Of a stretch of DNA of 64,000 bases, positions 21,236 through 33,391 are shown one piece after another. This DNA comes from Blepharisma japonicum (taxonomy: Eukaryota > Ciliophora > Heterotrichea > Heterotrichida > Blepharismidae), in contig CATKHK010000014.1 in NCBI GenBank assembly GCA_949751835.1, positions 186,001 to 250,000 of the forward strand. The letters are read 5' to 3'. Below the pieces are notes generated by a model. That model did not search any database and was not told where the DNA came from. It saw nothing but the letters and a program-made list of their open reading frames with translations. Each line of letters starts with the position of its first letter. The first letter of the stretch is position 1. The position numbers and the translations under genes were made by a program.

Positions 21236-24200
21236 TTATAAAACTTCAATTGTGTCATCAATGTGTTGAGCAGCCGCTTCAGGCTCTATTTCATACCTAA
21301 GGGCATCTAAACTAATAATCTCCCAAGTAAGTGTCCATTGTTCTTGAGACAAATCATTGTCAGTTTTCAGCACCAATAGCAAATTTTTGAGCATTTCATA
21401 ACTTTTTTCATTGATGTCTCCGGTTTCTTTGTTTTTCAAAGTCTGTGATAATAGTTTAAGTAGACGGACCCAAAAAGTGGTGAACTCAGAAGTGGTGTTG
21501 AGGGTTTTGATTTTAAATAAAACTGCATAGCAAATGATATCCATAGCTTTTTCTCGGCACATTTCGAATTCTTTTTTCATGACAGTTGCTTTTTCATCAG
21601 ATATGTCTTTCAGCATTTCTCTAGTAATCATAAATGGCTCGACAACAAGAGGAAATAGCACTCGTTCAAAGCATTCTTTCCAAAGCGGCCATTTTTCTAA
21701 ATCAGGATGAGAACTGCTAGTCAGAATAATTTCTTGAAGAAGTGTATAAGCCTGAAGCCTTAGTATCTGCTTCTGCTCTTGGCAAAGCCTTCCGACCAAT
21801 GCGAGAATTTTTTTCCAAAAATAGATGACTACCTCTGATGTATTTCTTTTTAAAATTTGCTTGTGCAATGAGTGCACGAGTTTAAGCCCAAGCGAAATTC
21901 TCCCAGATGAAGGAAGATCTTGCCTTATGTACACAATAATTAGATCTAAGAGTTCTTCATACATTTTTAGCTCGACCCCTGGCCATTCGTGGAGATGGTG
22001 GATGATTAAAGAGACAATTTCGAAGCCAGTCATAGCTGTTCTTTCTATCAAAGAAAAAGAATTCAGAATTTTCAGCAGTAAGGTCCAAGAGCTACCTTGA
22101 ATCAAAAAGCTGGTGTTTCCAGAGTTCATTAGAATTAAAATGCCAGCTGCCAAACGATCAGCATATCTTGACAGTTTTTTGGCAGGTAATTCAGACATAT
22201 GCTCTAGAACAGTTACTAAACTAGCTTTTAAGTCAACAACATCATCGTGGTGGTGAATGCATAGTCTCAGCAAACACACAAGCCCTCTTTCAGTGCTCCA
22301 AGAATGATGGGTGCTTGTCACAACAGTAACTAAATGTCCAATAGCTGATTTTCATTCAGATAATTCCAGCCTGCTCGCATTTGAAAGTATAGAGTTTGTT
22401 AAAAGCTCTAGGCTAAGCACAATATTAACTTCTTCATTAGAATCCTTACATCTTTGAATTAAAGTTCTAAGCAGATAGTTCAATGATTCCAAAGGTAGAG
22501 ATTTGGTATTTAAAAAGATTTGATGTATTCCAGTCCCTATTACTTTTTCTCTAAGCTCCTGTGTAAGTTCTTGCATCAGCTCATCTCCTCTTTTGGCTGG
22601 CTGAGTGGGTACTCCTAAATACATAGCAAACGAAGCCCAGATTCCAGAAGATTCTTCGACTGTATCATCTTCGCTTTTATGGCTTGGAGGATTGGATACT
22701 TTAGATCCTGCTCTAAAGTACTGGAAAAATGAATCGTCAAGAACTGGGTTTGACATTGGCAAAATTCTTCCTTCTTTGTCTACAAAATCATCAAGGTCAA
22801 TTAATTGTTGTGGCAATAATTTCAATGAATGAAGTCTAAATAGGCAGTTAATGAGGTGACCCCAAACCCCATTTAAGTGGTCTTTGCATGCAATTGCACA
22901 CTCAACTGCTGCTTCAAGGGCATAAAGAGCTCTTTTACTATGATGAAATGCGATAATAGAGTCGGTATTTCTTAAAAAGCACTGACAAAGAGTACTTAGA
23001 AGTCGGTTTATGTGGTCAGTCATATTAAAGTATGTGCAAATTTTAGATATTTCTATAAAAAGCTCTTTTATTGCTTTCAATGATTTTTCTTCTCCAGCGC
23101 AATCCATGGCATTAGTTAATGTCCCTAGAATCCCAGACTCCCATAATATATCCAGCATATCCTTTTCATTTTCTCCTGCTGGCTGTATCATAAGTTCATT
23201 GAGCATTCTATAATTCATTGATCCTTTAGTCCTCTTGATAATCTTTTTTCATGTATTATTGGCTAGATCACTATCTGCCAAATCCTCACTTTTAACAACA
23301 TTTACTGTTTCTGAAACTTGAATTGGCTCGTTCTTTATGCTATTATAGATTTCAATAAGCATTTCTTGAGGGAAATCTTTTCCTCCATTTACGCCTTTCA
23401 CGTTTCTCATATAGCTTTCTATGCTCATTTTATTTATAACTGCACTGCTATGTAAATCTGTATTGAGCATAATAATACTGAATGCAAGGACATATGAAGC
23501 AGTTTCATCTGCAAATTCAGGGTTTTGCTGGAAGTAGACTTTTCCAAATGCGTCAAGAATTCTATCAATACATTGAGGCTCGCCTGGAGCTTTTAAGCTT
23601 GTAAAAGTTAATCTTAGTGCAAGGTCTATTCTCATCCCTCCATAGTCAAAGAATTTTAAATAATGGCGAAGCACTTCTTGATTGAACTCTCCAGGCTTGC
23701 CAAGATACTCTCCTAATGATGTACTATCTATTGCAGGATTTTCTTTTAAAAATTTTGCAACAGCCTCTGCGTCACAATTTTTAGGCAAATAATTTTTTTC
23801 TTGAAGTTTCACAATAAAATCTTTGGGATGATTATTAAAGATATAAGCAGACTCTGAGTATTTTTCTTTCATTACTTTATTTTCTTTGATTTTATTTTCG
23901 AGAGGTTCTGGCTCAATGTTATGCATTTCTGGGTCACATCTAATAGATATTGTTGAAGTTATTGCCAAAAGTCCTTGAAGACATAATTCATTAAGTCTTA
24001 TTAAATTTTGATGCAGAGGGAATGCATGCTTGCATAAAAATTTAGACAAAGCTTCAAAGAGGTTTGCAAAATGGAGATCACAGTCATAATTGGTGTAAAG
24101 TTCAAGAACTAGACTTGGCTCTCGACAAAAATCCACAATACTTTCGAGTGCCAGCTCGCTTCTTTGGTATACAAAGGGATCTTGTGAATCTTCATACTCA

Positions 24201-25138
24201 GAAGCAATTTTAAGATGAATGCTGTTGAAAAATACTTCCAGCTGGACCTTTAAATGCCTTTTGATGGACTGAAAGAGGTTGAAAACCACTCTTAAAGTTA
24301 GCGATAAAATGAACAAATCTCCTGTATTCGAGTTAATCAAAAGTGACTTGCAGACTTCATCTTGAATTATAAGCAAAATTCCTTCGTGAAGACCCATTGC
24401 CTCACCTGCAGTTTCAAGTGCTGTGTTCATCAAAAACAATCCCAAGCATCTCTTTTCTTTCCAATTAGCTTCATTTTTCTCATTTGTCCCAATCAGATTT
24501 GCTAATTTCAGCAAAATATTTCTGACACATGGAACACCATAGCACTCTTCATTCCCCATTTCTGCAGTTCTGTTGAAAATAACAATAAAAATTTGCAGTA
24601 AAGTGTTTTGGGCTGTCTTTTTTAATAGCTCGCTTACTCTTTCTTTATCAAATACATCAAAGCATCTTTTTACAATGCTCCAAACACTTGCATCAGTCAG
24701 ATAAATACTTGCCTGTGTTCTCAAGCACTCTAAGAAGACTTGCAGGAGTTTCATAAATATGACTTCATCATTGCTCGAATAAAGCCCTGGAATATTCCAT
24801 TGAACCACACTATTGACGATGCTATTTAGAATGAATCCTGATGTGGGTGACAAAAATCCATACAATAGGAATTTGTGGATCGAAGACAAAGCTACACCTA
24901 CTATAGGACCTGCTACTTCAGTGGATTGTATGATTTTAAGGAATGGTGACCAAAAATCCAATGAGTCCACGTCAGAACATACAAGCAAAGATTGGAACAG
25001 ACTTTTGAACTCTGCTATATACTACATATAAATCACGATTTCTGGAGAGGCTGTGAAGTCAGGGACGAAGCGCATGATTGCCAGGAGGTTGTGGATTTCA
25101 CCTTTTACACAATTGATTGTTTTGACTCTGTTATTCAT
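21236..25138 (-). CDS. GBF1-type Arf guanine-nucleotide exchange factor (Sec7 domain)
   Basis: A 1295-residue protein. One 15-nt intron with a GTG 5' end (25022-25036) is removed and at least two TGA codons are read as Trp. The N-terminus matches GBF1/Gea (VKGEIHNLLAIM), then DCB-HUS helices (to about 400), a Sec7 domain (about 415-600) and C-terminal HDS helices. The Sec7 glutamic finger is present (PGEPQCIDRIL), as is the IIMLNTDLHSS signature. Family members load GTP on Arf1 at the early Golgi to recruit COPI coats. The gene is the longest in the window and is divergent from the SOAT gene with only 35 bp between start codons. Confidence 0.93.
25022..25036 (-). other. 15-nt intron with GTG 5' splice site in Arf-GEF gene
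   Basis: GTGATTTATATGTAG on the minus strand, phase 0. Its removal joins a GBF1-typical N-terminus to the rest, so it is well supported although the third base is G instead of A. Position 10 is A. Confidence 0.85.
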
Positions 25139-25173
25139 TATATGTGTTTTAAATATGGAGAATACATAAAAAT

Positions 25174-26373
25174 ATGCCCAGTGAACAGAAGAGATTGACA
25201 TACACAACAAACAGGACGTCATTTTTTGACATCACTGAACCAAATGCGCCCATTCATAAGTGCGAAATGAAAGGGTTTTACATCATGATTGTTTTGCTGG
25301 TTGGTTACTACATTTTGATATCGTGCTATGTCAAGTTTATGTCAGAGGGCTCATTCTTTGAGCAAACGTTTTTTGAGCACATGATAAGGGATGGAAAACT
25401 TGTTGCGCTTCTTTGGCCATGCGTATTTTTGTACTCATGGGTTGCATTTTTCCATCAATGACTGATATTGGCTGGACTCCCTCAGAGTGTTTCGTGAATA
25501 ATCCAGCACTCTTCTCAAAGTCTGATGTTTCTGGTTACTTCTTATTTGGTTTTAACCAGAGATTGGGGCTTTACTCAAACAATCTTCATAACATTCCTTT
25601 GCTTTACTCACTTTATGAAGATGCACTCATACACCCAGATTAATCGAGATCTTAGAGAAGAATGGCTGAAGAACCCAAAAGATTCAACGTATCCCAAGAA
25701 TATTACATTTTATGACTATCTTATGTATATGGTAAGGCCTGTTTTGGTTTACCAAACTTCTTATCCATCCATTCCAAAATTCAGGATAAGTTACTTTTTA
25801 AAGAAATGTGCCTTATTATCAGTTCAGATCATTACTTTATACATATGTATCTCTGATCATATCCTTCCAATTATCAGCGAGAAAAATCCCCTCTTCATCT
25901 CCTGGATGAAACTTGCGGTCCCTTGCCTTGCCACTTACTGACTGGTCTTTTTTATAACTTTTGAACAAATCCTCAACTTATTCGCAGAACTTTCTTTATT
26001 CGGGGACAGAGAATTTTACCAAGACTGGTGGAACTCCAACACATTTGCAGACTTCTCAAGGAAATGGAATCGTCCAGTGCATCAATTTTTGTACAAGCAT
26101 GTATATCTAGAAGCCAAAGAGAGGTGGGGTTTTACTGAGAAAAATGCAGCTTATTTCACATACTTTTTCTCATCGCTGTGCCATGAGATGGTAGTAGCCT
26201 TGGTTTGTAAAACAATCAGGCCTTATTTGTTAGGCTTGATGATGTTTCAGATTCCTTTAGTGCTAATTGCAAAAGTGGGTGGAAAAGAGTTTGGACTTTA
26301 CCTCTTTTGGTCAGGTATTATTACAGGACCTCCTCTGCTTTGCACTCTATATTCAATTTCATCATTTTATTAG
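25174..26373 (+). CDS. Sterol O-acyltransferase-like MBOAT enzyme
   Basis: A 399-residue single-exon membrane protein with about eight or nine hydrophobic segments; four or more Trp codons are TGA. It carries the acyl-CoA-binding signature FYQDWWN followed by RKWNRPVHQF, and the catalytic histidine in SSLCHEM. The Asp in FYxDWWN is typical of sterol acyltransferases (ACAT/SOAT) and not DGAT1, so sterol esterification is favoured, but diacylglycerol as substrate cannot be excluded. It should reside in the ER and feed lipid droplets. The ATG chosen gives a short polar N-terminus before the first helix. Confidence 0.88.
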
Positions 26374-26386
26374 ATAGTAGTAAATA

Positions 26387-27076
26387 ATGTCCTGGTTCTC
26401 CAGAATTAAAAGTGAAAATATAAAGTCTTATTTGAGAGGAGTTAAAATCCTTGAGGAAAAACAGCAGAGAAGATATAGGAAGCTTTTATATTTGGCAGCT
26501 GCCTATCTTATTGGGGTTGAAATTAAGAGGACTTTTTTTCAAGAGGAATGGGAACGAAAAAGCTGGATTCCAAATTGAGTTTTGCATTCGAGAAGAGAGC
26601 ACTACATTAATACTGAATATGTAAGATTAAGAGAAGGGTACCCTACAACATTTACGTTTTCTAATTGAGATCCAGAATCAAAAATGATCTACCATGTAGA
26701 TCTTCAAGGAAATCATAACTTTGAAAAAATTGTGCTGCCTCCATATCACTATGGAGCCTTAAAAGATCCAAACGTGGTGGAGCATTTTTCAAGGCTTGCA
26801 ACTTATAATTTGAATAGAAATAAAAGGTATGATCTTGATAACTACTTGAGGCATAAGACTGTGACACTTGGGGATTGAATCACTGCAGTTTATTATTATT
26901 TCAATATTTTAACAAGAAGCTTTGATCCTTTTTGGTACAAGCCAGAATTTTATTATAGAAAAGATAGAGAAATGATTGCCCTTAATTTTCAAAGGGATAA
27001 TAAACCGGACACAATTAAAGACATAGTAAAATATGCAGAATTGAAGCTTAGGGAATATGCTTCAAATATTAGCTAG
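26387..27076 (+). CDS. Membrane-anchored protein of unknown function
   Basis: A 229-residue single-exon protein starting 13 bp after the SOAT stop. Three TGA codons are read as Trp. One short hydrophobic stretch (about residues 33-47, LLYLAAAYLIGVEI) may be a membrane anchor; the rest is rich in Tyr, Arg and aromatic residues with an HYGALKDPNV-type loop. No known family was recognised. The tight spacing after SOAT is normal for this genome and does not show a functional link. A mitochondrial or ER location is possible; nothing more can be said. Confidence 0.7.
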
Positions 27077-27146
27077 AAATTATTTTTGCTACATATATAT
27101 GCTTTATTTTTTAAAAGAATATTTTGTTTGCAGCTTGTTAGGATTA

Positions 27147-27791
<645 letters not shown>

Positions 27792-28187
27792 TTATTTTTT
27801 GCTATGAAATATGTTTATCATTGCATTATATCAATTTTGATAATAATTTCACTATTTCTAATAATATAAATATCAGTTAGTTTTCTAATCTTCATTCCTG
27901 TAATAAAAATCTTTAAAAAATATTAATGGAAAAATTTATATTATTTTTAAATTCTCCGATTCAATGTATAGTAAATTAAATACACCAGTTAGTCTTTAAG
28001 CTCTGCTAATTTTGAAATTCATCTTTTTATAATTAAATAATTATCCACAGAAAATTAATAATTATTTATTTTGTAAGAAAAACCCATTGATTCTTAAATT
28101 TTCGAATTGAGCAATCTATAAGTTTCTCTTATTTTATTATTAAAAGTGAATTGCATTTTGATTGGGCCATATCTATTCTTTTCTAAT
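27792..28187. other. AT-rich divergent spacer
   Basis: About 396 bp between the Rab1 and ankyrin-like starts. Nothing recognisable. Confidence 0.5.
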
Positions 28188-29411
28188 ATGGATTGTAAAA
28201 TGTCAAGCCAAGATGACATTTATGAAAAAGATAGCAACTTCATTGACCTCATCAACAACTATGCAGAGACAGAAAACCTTCCAGAGTTGTTCGGCACCCT
28301 AAAAGAACTAGAAGAGTTGCGCCACGAGCAATTTATCTTGTTGACATTTAACGCTTTCCAACGGCTACTGTGGAATCAAAACCTAGATGGAGCCCTCCAA
28401 ATGTTAGACCTGTTTCCTTTTTTATGTTTTTATGATAAATGTACTGAGCAGGTGTTGATTGAATATCTTTTTGACCTGGTGAGTCGTGGAGAAGTTGACT
28501 CAGTCAAGCTCATAATTGATTCTTTTGGAATTTATATCCATGTCGTGAACTCATCCAAATGTAATCTGTTTGAACATGCTGCATCTTCTGGACAATATGA
28601 AATGATGATGGTCTTACACAAAGAACTTGGCCTTTCAAGCGACGAAAGCTTCTTATTAGAAAGAGCTGCAAGACTTGATAGGGCTGATATTTTGGAATAT
28701 CTCTGGAGAGAAGTAGGGATAACTCCAAACCGAAGTGAAATACTTATTAAGTCTGCTGTCAAAGGAGGATCAATTGAATCACTAAAATTTATTAGATTTG
28801 TGATGGGAATTACAGATTTTAAAGAACACACTATACTTGAAGTAGCCATAAGCAGCTCAGTTGCACAAAACTCAACTGAAGTGCTGGATTTTCTTATTAC
28901 ATATTTTAGAATTATCTTTAATCCTAAAAGACTTTTGCCCTTAGGAGAAACAGAACCAACGCCTAAGTCATGCTTAGTCAATTCACTTACTCGAGCTGCA
29001 TATAATGGTAATATAGATTTCATCAGGTATTACTTTTATATAGTAAAGCTAGATTTTGCTACAAATGACCCCAACAGTGAATGGGCAGGATACCTAAAGC
29101 TGCTGCAAATCGCTGTTAAAAAAGGCGACTTGAACCTATTAAAATGCCTGATTGAAGAGATCGGAATCGATCTAAAATTATTACCTGATGCTAGAGAAGA
29201 CAGCCTTATTTTTACAATTTTAAAGAGATCTGGGGACAAAAAAACAAAGAAAATGCTTCTAAGCTATGCGCTGAACTTTGAAAGCAAAGATAACATCAGG
29301 TATTTTAAATGCATGCTTGATCCGGACCAGCTAGATTTATTAAAGAAGATGAGATATGCGAAAACGAATGGATATTGTTACAAGAGGATTAGAAGAGGGC
29401 TCTGGGCTTAG
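28188..29411 (+). CDS. Degenerate ankyrin-repeat-like protein
   Basis: A 407-residue single-exon helical protein. Repeating units of about 33-38 residues have the ankyrin pattern: short helix with small residues (LFEHAASSGQYEMM, LERAARLDRADILEYL, LIKSAVKGGSIESLKF, LTRAAYNGNIDFI, LQIAVKKGDLNLLKCL). The consensus G-x-TPLH is lost, so this is a diverged ankyrin solenoid of about six repeats. The start ATG at 28188 is preferred to the more upstream non-ATG frame; a second ATG lies 12 bases on. Function unknown; such solenoids bind proteins. Confidence 0.72.
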   Translation: MDCKMSSQDDIYEKDSNFIDLINNYAETENLPELFGTLKELEELRHEQFILLTFNAFQRLLWNQNLDGALQMLDLFPFLCFYDKCTEQVLIEYLFDLVSRGEVDSVKLIIDSFGIYIHVVNSSKCNLFEHAASSGQYEMMMVLHKELGLSSDESFLLERAARLDRADILEYLWREVGITPNRSEILIKSAVKGGSIESLKFIRFVMGITDFKEHTILEVAISSSVAQNSTEVLDFLITYFRIIFNPKRLLPLGETEPTPKSCLVNSLTRAAYNGNIDFIRYYFYIVKLDFATNDPNSEWAGYLKLLQIAVKKGDLNLLKCLIEEIGIDLKLLPDAREDSLIFTILKRSGDKKTKKMLLSYALNFESKDNIRYFKCMLDPDQLDLLKKMRYAKTNGYCYKRIRRGLWA

Positions 29412-29491
29412 AATTATTCAATGTGTGTATGAACGCTAATTTTATTATCTCCAATTGCTTGAAATGCATTGATAATTAAAATTTATAAGAA

Positions 29492-30589
29492 TTATGCACT
29501 TACCTTCGCAATTTCTTGATTGCATATAGGGCAAGAATGCACAAGTACATGACTTTTCATCCATAGATTTGAGCAGCAGCATAGAAATGAGTCAAGTTTT
29601 TTAAAAAAGCCTTTTTCTTGTTTGATTTCTGGCTTCACAGTTGTTATTATTTCTTTTTTACAATTTTCACAATAAATTACAGCAGGGTATTCATTGAACT
29701 CTGAAACCTGTTGGAACACAGAACTTGCTTTGGCTTCTTGCTCATACTCAAATACTTCTCGCTCATAGAATAAATCTGGCACCTCTTCATTATCAACGTT
29801 CCCTTGTGTACTAACAGTCCCTGCTTGTGTTGTAATAATCTTTTCTTCTTCAACAAGCTGCATAACTTGATTTTTACTCACAGGGTAAATCGCTGACGAT
29901 TTCGGCTCAGCAACTGAATTTGTAGCAGTAGGTATCGTGGCCATACTTTCCTTTGCCTTTTTTGGAATAATTTCTTCAATTTCCAGACTATCTAGAGAAG
30001 AATTCGAAAATTTTTCTTTGTCTTTTGGTATCGATAAAATTGAGTCAAAGAAACTTTGCCCACTTGATCTCTCAATTGAGCTAAATCCTTCAATTTCAAT
30101 TGGATCTCCTAAGTCACTCCCAAAGGATACTCTTTTCCTGTTACTTCTATGACCTTTGCTTCTAGACCCAAATTTTGATCTTGGGTTTTCTCTCAGTCCT
30201 TCTAATATTTGACTTAATGATTTGGGCTCTGTTTGCATACTTAAATTGGCGTGGTCTCGGTATTTCGGTGTATGCCTTTGGTGATAAAAAATTGGTAGCA
30301 AAATTTCGCGCGGTCTTCTGTCACCTGGCCTCATTTGTGTGATACGGAGAAGCTTGGAGTGAGGGTGGATCTTTTCAGTTGAATTTCTTGAAAAGCCGAA
30401 TATTGCTGAAGACGAAAACTCGTTTCCTTGCCTTTCTGGGGTTTCAAAAGAATCTGATGATGCATAGCGCTGATCTGAAAATATAGGATTTGGCTGATCA
30501 GATACCATGGGTGTGCCGCGAGGTGAGGGTTCTGATGAGATAATTGAATTAGATTCTATTTGAGGAGGAGTTATGCAGTCAGGTTCCAT
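29492..30589 (-). CDS. LITAF-domain protein with long disordered N-terminus
   Basis: A 365-residue protein. The last ~70 residues are a LITAF domain: CENC and HSCPIC zinc-ligand pairs flanking a hydrophobic, cysteine-rich loop (FLCCCSNLW) that dips into the membrane. The first ~290 residues are Ser/Pro/Glu-rich and disordered, far longer than in animal LITAF (about 160 residues in all). LITAF proteins are monotopic zinc proteins of late endosomes/lysosomes that work with ESCRT in sorting. The gene is intron-free and ends in TAA. Only 80 bp separates its stop from the ankyrin-like gene stop. Confidence 0.85.
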   Translation of the reverse strand: MEPDCITPPQIESNSIISSEPSPRGTPMVSDQPNPIFSDQRYASSDSFETPERQGNEFSSSAIFGFSRNSTEKIHPHSKLLRITQMRPGDRRPREILLPIFYHQRHTPKYRDHANLSMQTEPKSLSQILEGLRENPRSKFGSRSKGHRSNRKRVSFGSDLGDPIEIEGFSSIERSSGQSFFDSILSIPKDKEKFSNSSLDSLEIEEIIPKKAKESMATIPTATNSVAEPKSSAIYPVSKNQVMQLVEEEKIITTQAGTVSTQGNVDNEEVPDLFYEREVFEYEQEAKASSVFQQVSEFNEYPAVIYCENCKKEIITTVKPEIKQEKGFFKKLDSFLCCCSNLWMKSHVLVHSCPICNQEIAKVSA

Positions 30590-31002
30590 TATGATTATTG
30601 GCTAGTTTTGCTGGATTTTTAAGCACGTTATGCTTTTGTGCCTATAAAAATGGAATGAGAATTCTAAATGATTTTTTTAAAGACAATTCTTTGACAAATT
30701 TATTAGCAGAAACAGCTGTTCAAATTCTTCTTCACTTATAGTCAGAGTTTGAGGACCATTTCTTGCAATAAGAAATTTTATCTTTATTTTATCAACTTGA
30801 AAATGCAGAATTCGATTATCCAAAGCATAGTTTTTTTGATTCTAATCAATATCAATGAATAGTACAAAGAAGCTTATTGATATATTAGCAACCAAAGCAA
30901 AAGATAATATAATCTTTCTAAATCTAATTTTATTTCCCGAAATCCCACAAGATATTAAGATAATTGGAAACAGATTAAATTTAATTTAATAACACGTGTA
31001 TA
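30590..31002. other. Divergent spacer with a start-less open frame
   Basis: About 413 bp. A minus-strand frame at 30677-30841 (about 54 codons between TAG and TAA) has protein-like composition including a SEEEFEQLFLL segment, but no ATG and no plausible 15-nt intron links it to one. It may be a gene remnant or chance. Confidence 0.35.
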
Positions 31003-32112
31003 ATGTCCAAAATATTGCTTGCATTATTTTCATTTCTTGCTACTGTAGGATGGCTTCAATACCGAAGGATACTTCATCCAGATAAAGATATTGTGTTCCA
31101 TCACTACGAAAACTGTTCTCGATTAAATTCGGCAGGAAGCTTTATAGACTTCACTTATTATGGAGATAGCGTTATTGCAGCTGAAGATGACTTGATTTCT
31201 ATATACACAGAAGGACCCAGAAGTGCCAAAAATGGAAGATTGTTGCTCATTGAAAAAATTGCGAGCAACAATCCTACTATAACTGAACTTACAATACAAA
31301 ATTTCCCTGTAGATGTCGGATTCCATCCATTTGCATTATACTTGGTAAAGCCAAACACCTTATATGTATTAAATCATGCCTTTCACGAAGGAGGGACTAG
31401 AGTTGAAATCTTCAATGTAACAGAAACCACTGCAAACTACTATAATTTCTTTAATTTCTATCCAGATCTGCAAGGCATTTTTGGGGATTTTATTATAGAC
31501 ACAGATAACGAAGCCTACTTCACACAGTTTACACCTATCCCAATGCCTTCAGATGGTGGTCCAATTCCAGTCACGCAGAAATTTCTTACTTTAATGTCTG
31601 ATATTTTACAATTAGCAAATACATATGTTTATTATTGTAAATTCAGTGTAAATTCAACTGCAGATTGCATGCCTTTAAATCAGACAGAAGCAATATCAAT
31701 TACTGGGATAACCAAAAATAAATTTGGCGACTACTATGTCGCTTATTCGTCAATTGATTATAATTGGATAAGTGAATATACAAAATCAAGCAATGGGAAT
31801 TTGAATGAAAAGTTCAAGCTAGGGCTGAGAGATAGAACTGAAAAAATTTTATATGATGAATACACACAGAGAGTTTATGGAGGGGCAGTTCCATGGCAAT
31901 TTCAAGCTTTTGGAGACGGACCTATAGTAGGTGGAGCTATTGAAGTTAAAAACTGGGAGCATAAAGCAGGATTAGTATATAGGAGACTATTCACTCAGGA
32001 AAACATATTCAAAGGTGCTAGCTGTGCAATTAGGATTGGAGATTATGTTCTCACTGGATCTTATTTAGACAAAGGGGGATTAATTTGTCCAATAGTTTCT
32101 CCTAAAAATTAA
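31003..32112 (+). CDS. Paraoxonase/arylesterase-like beta-propeller enzyme
   Basis: A 369-residue single-exon protein. The N-terminal ~20 residues are a hydrophobic signal anchor, as in PONs, which keep it uncleaved. PON-like blocks follow: GFHPFALYL (equivalent of the FNPHGI active-site block, with the usual His-Gly replaced), LYVLNHA, VEIFNV, and the C-terminal CAIRIGDYVLTGS blade. Length (~355 in animals) fits. PONs are Ca-dependent lactonases/esterases with a six-blade propeller. Because parts of the active-site block differ, lactonase activity is uncertain. Probably secreted or ER-luminal. Confidence 0.8.
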   Translation: MSKILLALFSFLATVGWLQYRRILHPDKDIVFHHYENCSRLNSAGSFIDFTYYGDSVIAAEDDLISIYTEGPRSAKNGRLLLIEKIASNNPTITELTIQNFPVDVGFHPFALYLVKPNTLYVLNHAFHEGGTRVEIFNVTETTANYYNFFNFYPDLQGIFGDFIIDTDNEAYFTQFTPIPMPSDGGPIPVTQKFLTLMSDILQLANTYVYYCKFSVNSTADCMPLNQTEAISITGITKNKFGDYYVAYSSIDYNWISEYTKSSNGNLNEKFKLGLRDRTEKILYDEYTQRVYGGAVPWQFQAFGDGPIVGGAIEVKNWEHKAGLVYRRLFTQENIFKGASCAIRIGDYVLTGSYLDKGGLICPIVSPKN

Positions 32113-32203
32113 TATTAATTTGGATGTAAGCATATAAATTTATTTGACTATTATTTTCAAGAAATTTTTATAATGTGAATTTAAGAAATAATTGTTAGCC
32201 TTA

Positions 32204-33391
32204 TTAAGCTGTATTCTGGACTATATCTAATACAGCAGCATTGAGATCATTTGGATATTTTGATAGCGACTTACGTGCTTCTTCTTCAGGAAAGCCTAGC
32301 GATATTAAAGTGTCAAGATTTTTTTGAAATTCTGGGTTATTTCTTACAGCTTGAACAGCAATGCTAAGCTTATTTCCAAACTTAATCCCATGAGGGGTAA
32401 TTAATGTCCACTCAGCAATATACTTTCCTTCCTTCTCAGGCACTTTCACAATTGCTTCTAGAACAATCTCCTTTCCAGCTTCAACAGGAGGAACATAAAT
32501 ATTGTCTCCTTTAAGCTCTCCTGATGAATGTACAAGTAAAGTCCCCTCTGGCCAAGGTTCATTTCCACAATTTTTAACTTTCCATTCCTTTTTGAAATTT
32601 GACCCAACTTCGTACTGTTCCTCACTTGCCATTGGAACACCCAAAACTTGCATTTTCGGCTTGGTTTTTGAAATGAATTTTTGGAAATTTTTTCACGTCT
32701 TTCCAACATCCTTTTCTTCCAAATTCACCGAAATATAAAACACTGACTGGCTAGGGTTTTTAACTTTCAAAAATGGATGATCGTGAGGTATCAGTCCTTC
32801 ACAAACTTCACACAGATCATAATCTTCACAAACAGTGCACTGGAATCTTGGACCTCTCAATGGAGTTTCTCCGCAGCCATCACAATAAACTCCTTCCCAC
32901 ACGATATCATTTGTTTCAGAAAGCCCAACTTTTTTTCTCAGTCTTTCTCTGATCAGTTCTCTGACTTTTTCTTCATATTCCGCGGTTATTTCGTAATCAA
33001 TTTTTTCTTCTTCTTTGGTCTCTTCTTTGATTTCTTCTTCACTCTCTGATTCTTTAATTTCTTCAACTTCATCTGAGCTCAAGACTGTGTAGTCTTCCTT
33101 GGTGACATCACTAGAGACTTCTGTTGAAGATACAGGTTCATTGGTTTCCTCCAATAGTATTTTAAGGCTTAAAGCGCCCAAATCTGAAGCTGCCAGATAA
33201 GCATCTCTCAATTCTGTGGTTGTCGAGATTGTAATTAAATCTCCTTCCTCGTCCATATACTTGAAGCGATACTTAGTGGTGGCAAACAGCTTGTTGACTT
33301 CTTGATAAAGCTCTTGAATTGTTTGAGGAGCTTGCTTGAGCTTGCGTATTTGGTTTCCACAAATCAGTTTTACTGCGATGTTCAGACTCAT
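32204..33391 (-). CDS. NBR1/p62-like selective autophagy receptor (PB1-ZZ-FW-UBA)
   Basis: A 395-residue single exon; one TGA read as Trp joins the halves. Domains: PB1 (about 1-82; an early Lys for front-to-back binding and an acidic MDEEGD patch), acidic linker with a candidate LC3-interacting motif DYTVL (about residue 100), ZZ zinc finger (about 165-212; YCDGCGE and CTVCEDYDLC), the NBR1 four-tryptophan-type Ig-like domain (about 245-345; GSNFKKEWKVKNCG, PWPEGT) and a C-terminal UBA (about 350-392; LGFPEEEA). NBR1-family receptors polymerise via PB1, bind ubiquitinated cargo with UBA and deliver it to Atg8 membranes. Confidence 0.93.

Noticed and set aside
28146-28187. Upstream non-ATG extension of the ankyrin-like gene
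   Set aside because: It starts with GTG and adds a hydrophobic stretch with no support; the ATG at 28188 is a normal start.
29494-29506. ACTTACCT on the plus strand, like the 5' end of U1 snRNA
   Set aside because: It lies inside the LITAF coding end and no U1-like structure follows.
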